From contig DATGKK010000059.1 in assembly GCA_035294725.1 (NCBI GenBank), positions 1 through 7,160 on the forward strand: a DNA stretch of 7,160 nt, in the 5' to 3' direction. Source of the stretch: DATGKK01 sp035294725 (lineage in GTDB: Bacteria; Actinomycetota; Acidimicrobiia; Acidimicrobiales; Bog-793). The position numbers and the translations under genes are program-made. The first letter of the stretch is position 1. The number at the start of each line of letters is the position of its first letter. The notes below the pieces were generated by a model that worked only from the letters and a program-made list of their open reading frames with translations, ran no database searches and had not been told where the DNA came from. This document shows, piece by piece, positions 1 through 4,912 of the stretch.

Positions 1-787
1 GCGCAAGACCTGGCCGGCCCGGCTCCACCACTTTTGGAAGCCAGGTGATGACCCGCCGCGTGGCGGCGTAGTGGGCGAGCGTCGGCTCAGGCGGGAGGTC
101 GATGCCGAGAGCCTCGCCGAGCGTGTTGCTCCTCACCTCCACCTCGGCCTCGACGGGCTGCCAATCGGCGTGCACCTCGTCGAGCTCGCAGACCCGTCCC
201 GCGAGGTTGACGACGAAGGCGGAGTACTGGCTGAGCAAGGGGAGGATCGGCGAGTGGGGATCCCTCCCGGCGAGCTCGGGCCTGGCCTCGTAGGTGAGAT
301 CGAGGGACGCCATGGGCCCGCCCTCGTTCGGGCGGGGACCGGAGGTGACGTGGTGGCGCGGTGGCGAGCCCGTCTCGTGGGCGATGACGAGCCCGCTGTA
401 GAGGTACGGGAGCCCCATTCCCCAGCGCGTGCCGAGGGAGAACAGGCGCCGGTGCGACTCGATGCTGAGGAAGAAGACGCCCCTTCTCCCTTCGTAGGAG
501 ACGTAGGCCATGAGGTCCACCTCGGGGAAGCTGCGCCACCACGAGGGGAGCCTTAAGTTGCGGAGCCGAGCCTTTCTTACCTCGAGGGCGGCGACGCCGA
601 TGTACACGGTGCCGCCGTAGAGCTCGAGGTCGAGCTGGGACGGGACGACGGCCCGCACCTGGTCGGGATCGGCCTCGTAGTGCATGAAGAAGACGTGGCG
701 CTCCTCCTGGGCGGCCTGCCACGGGCGGTTCGGCGCCCACTCCCGATACGCGGAGCTGGCGACGAGCTCGTCGACCCACCCGGTCAT
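1..787 (-). CDS. DUF2071 (YqjF-like) protein, 3' end cut by the window edge
   Basis: The frame is open from ATG at 787 to the left edge, giving 262 codons with no stop. It begins MTGWVDELVASSAYREW. Family features are clear: the entry block NRPWQAAQEERHVFFMHYEA (residues 20-39), a VRAVVPSQLDLELYGG stretch (44-59), FPEVDLMAYV (87-96), the GVFFLSIES core strand (103-111), a GLPYLYSG segment (125-132) and a late HYAATRRVITWLPKVV strand (239-254). DUF2071 proteins such as B. subtilis YqjF are about 240-260 residues, so probably only the last few residues are missing. Biochemical function of the family is not known to me. The start is fixed by an ATGA overlap with the upstream oxidoreductase stop (784-786), so the two are very likely co-transcribed and translationally coupled. 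It is clearly paralogous to, but strongly diverged from, the DUF2071 gene at 3499-4266. Family assignment is firm; role is open. Confidence 0.9.
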   Translation of the reverse strand, partial: MTGWVDELVASSAYREWAPNRPWQAAQEERHVFFMHYEADPDQVRAVVPSQLDLELYGGTVYIGVAALEVRKARLRNLRLPSWWRSFPEVDLMAYVSYEGRRGVFFLSIESHRRLFSLGTRWGMGLPYLYSGLVIAHETGSPPRHHVTSGPRPNEGGPMASLDLTYEARPELAGRDPHSPILPLLSQYSAFVVNLAGRVCELDEVHADWQPVEAEVEVRSNTLGEALGIDLPPEPTLAHYAATRRVITWLPKVVEPGRPGLA

Positions 788-2511
788 CGGGATCGGGGGG
801 TCCGCCGCCGCCCGCCCGAGAGCCAGCTCGAGGCGCGCGTCACCACCCTCGCCAACCAGACGAGCGGAGCCGGGAAGCCGGGCGACCACGGCTTTCCTCT
901 CGAGAAGCGCAAGGAGTCGATCCAGCGCAACGGCGCCAGCAGCTCCGGTTCGTGGAGGTCCCAGAGCCGGCAGAGCGGAGCATCGAGCCGAAAATCGGCG
1001 ACTAGGGCGTTCACGGCTCGCCGCGCAGCCTCGTTCGCCCCCTCCATCGTCGCGAGGTCGGTGTTGTTGCGGACGAAGTCGCCGGCGAGGTAGAGGCTCG
1101 GGATCTCCGTGTAGGCGTTCGGCCGGATCCACCACGAACCGAGCTCGTTCACGAGCAGTGGCTCGTAGTTGCGCTCGGGAGGTCCGCCGTCGGGGAAGAA
1201 GATGATGTCCGGGTCGATGAAAAAGCCGGCGATGTTCTCCGGAGAGAGGTCGACGCCGGGAGTCTCGCCGAGGCAGCGACGAAGCTGTTCCAGCACTTCT
1301 TCGCAGATCTCCTCCCGCGAGCACTCCTTGGCCGTCTTGCCGTTGAAGCCCTTCGACTCCCAGTCGGAGATGTCGACCGAGAGGACGCCTTCCACCTCGC
1401 CGCCGCTCCTCTCCGCGAGGTTCAGGTGAGGCCAGAACTGCTGTTGCGAGACCGACGTGAGCCCCCACGGCGCTCCGACGTAGATCGAGTGGCCGGCGAC
1501 GATCCTCGTGTCCTTCCTCAGGTAGATCTGGATCCCGGCCATCCACCTCACGTGGGAGGCAAGCGAGCGCGCGAGCCCAAGAGTCGGCGCCACCCGCGCG
1601 AGGTCGTCGGTCACGAGGGAGGCGAGCACCTCGACGGGCATCGCGGCGACGTACGCGTCGGCGACGACCGTCTCGCGCTGGCCTCCGGGGCCCTCGATCT
1701 CGACGCCGGCGATCGAGTGGCGGTCAGACGACGCCTTCTCGATGAGGAGGCTGCGCACGGTGTGCCCGTAATGGATGTTGAAGCGGCCGCTCGACTCGAG
1801 GTAGCGCAGCCACGGGTCGATCCAGACGTCGCTCGTCGGCCCGTCGAGGAGCCGGTCGCTCGGGTAGCCCGGCCGCCACGAGGTGACGAAGAGCTGCACC
1901 GTGATGTCGCCCACGGTGCGAGCGCTCGCTCGCTCGCCCGAGGCTGCCACGAGGGTGCGGGTGATCCCTCCTGCGAACCAGGTGTTGTAGGCCTCGTTCT
2001 GCTCGCGGGCCTCGAGGAAGGTGCTCCAGGACTGGTTCTCGTACTCGGCGAAGCGGCGAGCGCTGCAGCTCGTCATCGCCTGCCAGAGCTTCCTGCCGAA
2101 CAGGTGGAGCTCGGGCTTGGTGACGGCATGCTCGATCGCCTTCAGCGCCTTCAGCCCCTCGAGCACGTCGTGCAGGCTCGTCGGCCCCATCGCGGGTGTC
2201 TCGATCGGGGCGTAGCCGGCTTCGGCGAACATGCTCTCGTGGGCGTCGGTGAGGTGGTCGAGGACGGTGCCCGGTCCGAAGGGGATCCGCCGCATGGTGT
2301 CGATGACGTGCCGGTAGAAACCGGGGAAGTAGCGAAAACCGTGCTCGCCGGGAAGGGTGTAGGCGCCGTCCCCCCAGTCGACGGCGATGCTGCGTGCCTT
2401 GCCCCCTGCCGCGTCGAGCCGCTCGTAGACCTCTACCTCGACCCCCCGTTCCACGAGCTCGTGCGCGGCCGTGAGCCCGGCCACCCCTGCTCCGAGCACA
2501 GCCACGCGCAT
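784..2511 (-). CDS. FAD-dependent oxidoreductase, phytoene desaturase / hydroxysqualene dehydroxylase (HpnE)-like
   Basis: This encodes 575 residues of the FAD-containing amine oxidase superfamily. The N-terminus MRVAVLGAGVAGLTAAHEL is the dinucleotide-binding fold with GxGxxG at residues 7-12, the ribose-binding acid at E30 (VEVYER) and the flavin-contact GGKARS at 36-41. A PGEHGFRYFPGFYRH block follows (54-68). The C-terminal flavin motif AGDFVRNNTDLATMEGANEA starts near 476. Related enzymes desaturate or dehydroxylate isoprenoids such as phytoene or hydroxysqualene; the substrate here is not evident, and no squalene synthase-like or hopanoid gene is in the window. At 575 residues it is longer than typical HpnE (about 420 residues), partly through a tail of about 70 residues after the flavin motif, with Trp-rich amphipathic stretches that could touch the membrane. 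I chose ATG at 2511 because GGGGGA sits 4 bases upstream and the flavin fold begins at once; the ATG at 2592 would add 27 residues of no recognisable character. The stop overlaps the next gene's start. Confidence 0.92.
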   Translation of the reverse strand: MRVAVLGAGVAGLTAAHELVERGVEVEVYERLDAAGGKARSIAVDWGDGAYTLPGEHGFRYFPGFYRHVIDTMRRIPFGPGTVLDHLTDAHESMFAEAGYAPIETPAMGPTSLHDVLEGLKALKAIEHAVTKPELHLFGRKLWQAMTSCSARRFAEYENQSWSTFLEAREQNEAYNTWFAGGITRTLVAASGERASARTVGDITVQLFVTSWRPGYPSDRLLDGPTSDVWIDPWLRYLESSGRFNIHYGHTVRSLLIEKASSDRHSIAGVEIEGPGGQRETVVADAYVAAMPVEVLASLVTDDLARVAPTLGLARSLASHVRWMAGIQIYLRKDTRIVAGHSIYVGAPWGLTSVSQQQFWPHLNLAERSGGEVEGVLSVDISDWESKGFNGKTAKECSREEICEEVLEQLRRCLGETPGVDLSPENIAGFFIDPDIIFFPDGGPPERNYEPLLVNELGSWWIRPNAYTEIPSLYLAGDFVRNNTDLATMEGANEAARRAVNALVADFRLDAPLCRLWDLHEPELLAPLRWIDSLRFSRGKPWSPGFPAPLVWLARVVTRASSWLSGGRRRTPRSR

Positions 2512-2594
2512 GTCGTCCCCCGTCCTTGCGACCCAGTCGTCGGGACAACCTACGTCCTCGACGGTCGAGCCCGCGTGGCGTACGGTTCCCACGG
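2512..2594. promoter_or_regulatory. Divergent intergenic control region
   Basis: These 83 bases separate the start codons of the two arms and must hold their promoters. Minus strand: TAGGTT (2552-2547) fits the actinobacterial -10 pattern TANNNT, about 36 bases from the ATG, and GGGGGA at 2520-2516 is a reasonable ribosome site. Plus strand: TACGGT (2581-2586) also fits TANNNT but lies only 8 bases before the ATG. No good -35 hexamer is visible for either. A 13-bp palindrome, CTCGAC-G-GTCGAG, lies at 2557-2569 between the two boxes. The boxes are short matches in GC-rich DNA and are weak evidence alone; the divergent layout itself is certain. Confidence 0.5.
2557..2569. repeat. 13-bp palindrome, possible operator
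   Basis: CTCGAC and GTCGAG are perfect inverted arms around a single central G. The site lies in the only non-coding gap between the divergent genes and just upstream of the minus-strand -10-like box, a position from which a bound regulator could affect both arms. No regulator gene is in the window. Six-base arms of C/G/A/T in such DNA can occur by chance, so this is only a candidate. Confidence 0.3.
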
Positions 2595-3497
2595 ATGGGG
2601 GAGCGCACCGGCGTGGAGCTCGAAGGCGAGGCGCGCGCGGACTTCGAGGTCGTGGCGGACGATCCGCAGCGGCGGCTCGCCTTCGCCGAGAGGTTCTACT
2701 TGGCCTCAGACCGAGGCGGGGTCCACCGATACGGCGAATGCGAGCTCGACTTCATGCGCTGGGAGCTTCGCCGTGGCGTGCTCGACCCCCTGGACAGCTC
2801 CGACCACCCCGGGAGCCCCTGGTGGCGCGCCGTGAACGGGCGGCTCCTCGTCGACGCGCACGAAGCCTTTCTCCGAACCGAGGACCACTTGCCGGAGGGC
2901 GCCTCGGGCCCGGTGCGAGCCTGGCTCTCGTTTCTCGCCGACCCGAGCCCGGCCTCCTGGTACCGGGCGCACAACTCGAGCATCGTGCGCGGTTACCTCG
3001 ACGCGGCGGAGCTCGCGAGGAGCGAGGATGGCTGGGAGCAGAAGCTGATGAACCTCGTCCTCTACCGCGTGCTGTTCACCCAGGCCGTCGTGGACCAGCA
3101 GGCGTGGGCGTCGCTCGGGCTCGGGCGGATCGCCGCCGCCTTCTGTGACCCGTCGAGCCCCTTCGTCCCGAGCGTGCTCAAGGACCAGTCCTTCTACCCC
3201 GACTCCTACCCGCTCGACGCCCGCGACCGCCGCCGCCTCGAGCGCCGCTTCGATCACTTCGGGAACCTCCCGGTGGCCCTCGTCGACCTCGTCTTCATCC
3301 GGACCCGCCTCGATCGGCTCTACGCGTACATGGCCGAGGCGCTCGGCTTCGAGGAGCTGCGGAGGATGTGCTGCGAGAGCCAGACCACCTATCCGTGGTG
3401 CTTCGACCTGAACGGCAACGAGATCGTGTCGGTCCGGATCGCCGACGATCCCGGGATCGGGCTGCAGCTCCTCGGCAAGATCGTCGACCTGTTCTGA
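2595..3497 (+). CDS. Uncharacterised 300-residue protein
   Basis: I do not recognise this family. It encodes 300 residues (MGERTGVELEGEARADFEVV...), soluble in appearance, with no signal peptide or membrane segment. It is rich in aromatic and charged residues and probably largely helical. Striking blocks that look conserved in kind are RFYLASDRGGVHRYGECELDF (33-53, read in two parts: RFYLAS and GGVHRYGE), GSPWWRAVNG (73-82), WYRAHNSSIVRGYL (122-135), and a late cysteine cluster with C259, C260 and C269 around RRMCCESQTTYPWCFDLNG. The cysteines and nearby acids could bind a metal or take part in redox chemistry, but nothing proves it. No Shine-Dalgarno-like sequence precedes ATG 2595; GTG 2613 is an alternative, and upstream extension to 2526 would run into the divergent control region. 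Coding is well supported by codon bias, length and the fact that its stop lies one base from the next gene's ATG. It heads the plus-strand arm. Confidence 0.85.
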   Translation: MGERTGVELEGEARADFEVVADDPQRRLAFAERFYLASDRGGVHRYGECELDFMRWELRRGVLDPLDSSDHPGSPWWRAVNGRLLVDAHEAFLRTEDHLPEGASGPVRAWLSFLADPSPASWYRAHNSSIVRGYLDAAELARSEDGWEQKLMNLVLYRVLFTQAVVDQQAWASLGLGRIAAAFCDPSSPFVPSVLKDQSFYPDSYPLDARDRRRLERRFDHFGNLPVALVDLVFIRTRLDRLYAYMAEALGFEELRRMCCESQTTYPWCFDLNGNEIVSVRIADDPGIGLQLLGKIVDLF

Positions 3498-3498
3498 G

Positions 3499-4266
3499 AT
3501 GGCCCGCCCCCGCGAGAGCCCGGGACGGCTCGCCCTCGACGGCATCTGGCCGGTACGGCTCGGCTGGGTGATGTCGCAGCGGTGGGCGAACCTGCTCTAC
3601 CTTCACTACCGGGTCGACGCCTCGAGCCTGCGGCCGCTGGTGCCAGCGTCACTCGAGATCGAGGAGTTCGACGGCAGCGCCTGGGTCAGCGTGGTGCCGC
3701 TCCAGATGAAAGACGTCCGCCTGAGGGACTTCTTGCCGATACCTGGCGCGACCGATTTCGCCGAGGTCAACATGCGCACGTACGTGCGATGGGGCGGCGT
3801 CTCCGGTGTCTACTTCATCAGCATCGATGCGGCGAGCGCGCTCGCGAGCTTCGTTGCCCGGTCCACCTTCCACCTGCCCTATCGCAGCTCTGAGGTCTCG
3901 CTCACCGAGTCGGAGGGGGAGTTCCACGTCACCTGCAGGCGGTCCGCGGGCGACGTCCAGCTCGAAGCGCGCTATCGCCCGACCGGCCGCGTCGAGGAGC
4001 CGAGCCCGCTTCTCTCCTTCCTCGCCGAGCGGTACTGCATGTACGCCGTCGGGGCCTTCGGCCGCTTGTTGCGAGGCGACATCAGCCACCTTCCCTGGCA
4101 GGTGCAGCCCGCCGAGGCGACGATCGTGCGCAACGACCTGCTCGCCGCGAGCGGCGTCACCCCGCTCGAGCCCGACCCGGTCTCGGCCTACTCGGTCGGC
4201 AGCGACTCCAAATGCTGGCTGATGCGCCCGGCGAGCTACCCGGAGCGGATCTGGCCCCGCCGGTGA
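3499..4266 (+). CDS. DUF2071 (YqjF-like) protein
   Basis: This encodes 255 residues, a normal full length for the family. Family landmarks are GWVMSQRWANLLYLHYRVD (22-40), LRPLVPASLEIEEFDGSAWV (44-63, split here as LRPLVP and EEFDGSAWV), VVPLQMKDVRLR (65-76), FAEVNMRTYV (87-96), GVYFISIDA (103-111), FHLPYR (124-129) and LSFLAERYCMYA (172-183). It is cytoplasmic in appearance, with no export signal. The family's biochemical role is not known to me. The ATG lies one base after the preceding stop (TGAGATG), so it is very likely co-transcribed with and coupled to the 300-residue gene; a weaker alternative start is ATG 3571 at MSQRW. Its own stop overlaps the GTG proposed for the next gene. It shares the same fold blocks with the minus-strand DUF2071 gene at the left edge, but many positions differ, so the two are not a recent duplication. 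Confidence 0.93.
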   Translation: MARPRESPGRLALDGIWPVRLGWVMSQRWANLLYLHYRVDASSLRPLVPASLEIEEFDGSAWVSVVPLQMKDVRLRDFLPIPGATDFAEVNMRTYVRWGGVSGVYFISIDAASALASFVARSTFHLPYRSSEVSLTESEGEFHVTCRRSAGDVQLEARYRPTGRVEEPSPLLSFLAERYCMYAVGAFGRLLRGDISHLPWQVQPAEATIVRNDLLAASGVTPLEPDPVSAYSVGSDSKCWLMRPASYPERIWPRR

Positions 4267-4760
4267 CCCGTTGGGGGCGCCGTGTCCGTCGGCGGAGGAC
4301 GGACACGGCTCGCTCTGTCGACGGGACTCGCGAGGCCGTGCTCGTCTTCGACGGCGACTGCGGCTTTTGCACCTCCTCGGCACGCTGGCTCGAGCGGGGC
4401 TTCCGGCACGGCGAGCGGGCCGAGGCCTGGCAGCTGCTCGGCGAGGAGGCACTCGCCCGGTTCGGGCTCACGGTCGCCGACGCGTCGCAGGCGGCGTGGT
4501 GGGTGGACCGGGAGGGTCGGCGTGAGCGGGGGCACCGTGCAGCCGGGCGAGCGCTCGAGGCTGCGGGCGGCTGGCGCCGCGGCGTCGGGCTGCTCATCCT
4601 CGCTCCGCCGACGAGCTGGCTCGCTGCCGGCACCTACCGCCTCGTGGTGCGCTGGCGCCACCTTCTTCCCGGCGGCACCCCGGCGTGCAGGCTCGAGCTC
4701 GAACGGCGGGAGGCGGGGGAGGGCTTGCCGCGGTCGCCGGGAGGTCCTCCGGCGCCGTAG
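4263..4760 (+). CDS. DCC-family (DUF393) thiol-disulfide oxidoreductase-like protein
   Basis: The signature VLVFDGDCGFC is at residues 26-36, with the CxxC pair C33 and C36 that defines the DCC family (D-x-D-C-x-x-C), related to B. subtilis YuxK. The distal part also fits: GHRAAGRALEA (90-100), a hydrophobic LLILAPPTSWL segment, TYRLVVRWRHLLPGGTPACRL (124-144, with C142). The family is predicted to act on thiols or disulfides; no partner is proven. The start is uncertain. GTG 4263 gives 165 residues and a GTGA overlap with the upstream stop, but then the first 25 residues are an arginine-rich, non-family leader encoded partly by a perfect hairpin. GTG 4338 would start directly at VLVFDGDC and leave the hairpin in an untranslated gap. 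ATG 4212 is unlikely because it would overlap the DUF2071 gene by 55 bases. Last gene of the plus-strand arm. Confidence 0.85.
   Translation: MTRWGRRVRRRRTDTARSVDGTREAVLVFDGDCGFCTSSARWLERGFRHGERAEAWQLLGEEALARFGLTVADASQAAWWVDREGRRERGHRAAGRALEAAGGWRRGVGLLILAPPTSWLAAGTYRLVVRWRHLLPGGTPACRLELERREAGEGLPRSPGGPPAP
4279..4309. repeat. Perfect 12-bp inverted repeat (hairpin) between DUF2071 and DCC genes
   Basis: GCCGTGTCCGTC (4279-4290) pairs exactly with GACGGACACGGC (4298-4309) around a 7-base loop GGCGGAG. It starts 13 bases after the DUF2071 stop. In RNA this would be a very stable GC-rich stem. No run of T follows, so it is not a classic intrinsic terminator, though high-GC bacteria often use stems without one. 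Possible roles are partial terminator, attenuator of the DCC gene, mRNA 3'-end stabiliser or protein-binding operator. Confidence 0.75.
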
Positions 4761-4794
4761 CCGAGCGGGCGCCTCGAAGCTGGCCGTGGCATGA

Positions 4795-4824
4795 ACCGTT
4801 CCTCCTGCCCGGCCCCGGAACGGT
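4795..4824. repeat. Inverted repeat with 8-bp arms downstream of the DCC gene
   Basis: ACCGTTCC (4795-4802) and GGAACGGT (4817-4824) are exact inverted arms with a 14-base C-rich spacer. It lies 34 bases after the DCC stop and about 85 bases before the CLC start. It could fold as a terminator for the upstream arm (a pyrimidine-rich TCCTCTCATT follows, not a true T-run) or serve as an operator just upstream of the -10-like box at 4833. The two readings cannot be separated by sequence alone. Confidence 0.5.
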
Positions 4825-4832
4825 CCTCTCAT

Positions 4833-4838
4833 TACGAT
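4833..4838 (+). promoter_or_regulatory. Possible -10 element for the CLC gene
   Basis: TACGAT fits TANNNT and lies in the most AT-rich stretch of the gap (about 4830-4870). A start of transcription near 4845 would follow. The position expected for a -35 box is GC-only and shows no match, so support is weak. Confidence 0.3.
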
Positions 4839-4852
4839 AGCATCGGGGCACG

Positions 4853-4912
4853 ATGAAATATCGCATCATCTCCGGCTGCCGCGCCGCGCCCAGGACCGAG
4901 GGGACCACGTGA
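4853..4912 (+). other. 19-codon leader reading frame overlapping the CLC start
   Basis: ATG 4853 opens a frame MKYRIISGCRAAPRTEGTT that ends at TGA 4910-4912, so its stop overlaps the GTG start of the CLC gene in a GTGA junction. GGGG at 4845-4848 is a weak ribosome site 4 bases upstream. If translated, ribosomes finishing it would be placed exactly on the CLC start. It is too short for coding statistics and may be chance. Confidence 0.3.

Noticed and set aside
87..779. Minus-strand 230-codon frame at the left end
   Set aside because: It is the Arg-rich out-of-frame shadow of the DUF2071 gene, whose true frame runs off the window edge and shows family motifs.
1918..1929. 12-bp palindrome GCGAGCGCTCGC inside the flavoenzyme gene
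   Set aside because: It is within coding sequence made of repeated CTCG units encoding a short Ala/Ser/Arg stretch, and is easily explained by codon bias.
2512..2592. Upstream ATG at 2592 for the flavoenzyme
   Set aside because: It would add 27 residues without family character and use up the divergent control region; ATG 2511 has a good ribosome site and begins the flavin fold directly.
1426..2835. Long plus-strand open frame (469 codons) across the flavoenzyme gene
   Set aside because: It lies antisense to a gene with clear flavin motifs, is rich in Arg, Gly, Asp, Val and Pro with no domain, and spans the divergent gap. Long antisense frames are expected in DNA with such G/C third-position bias.
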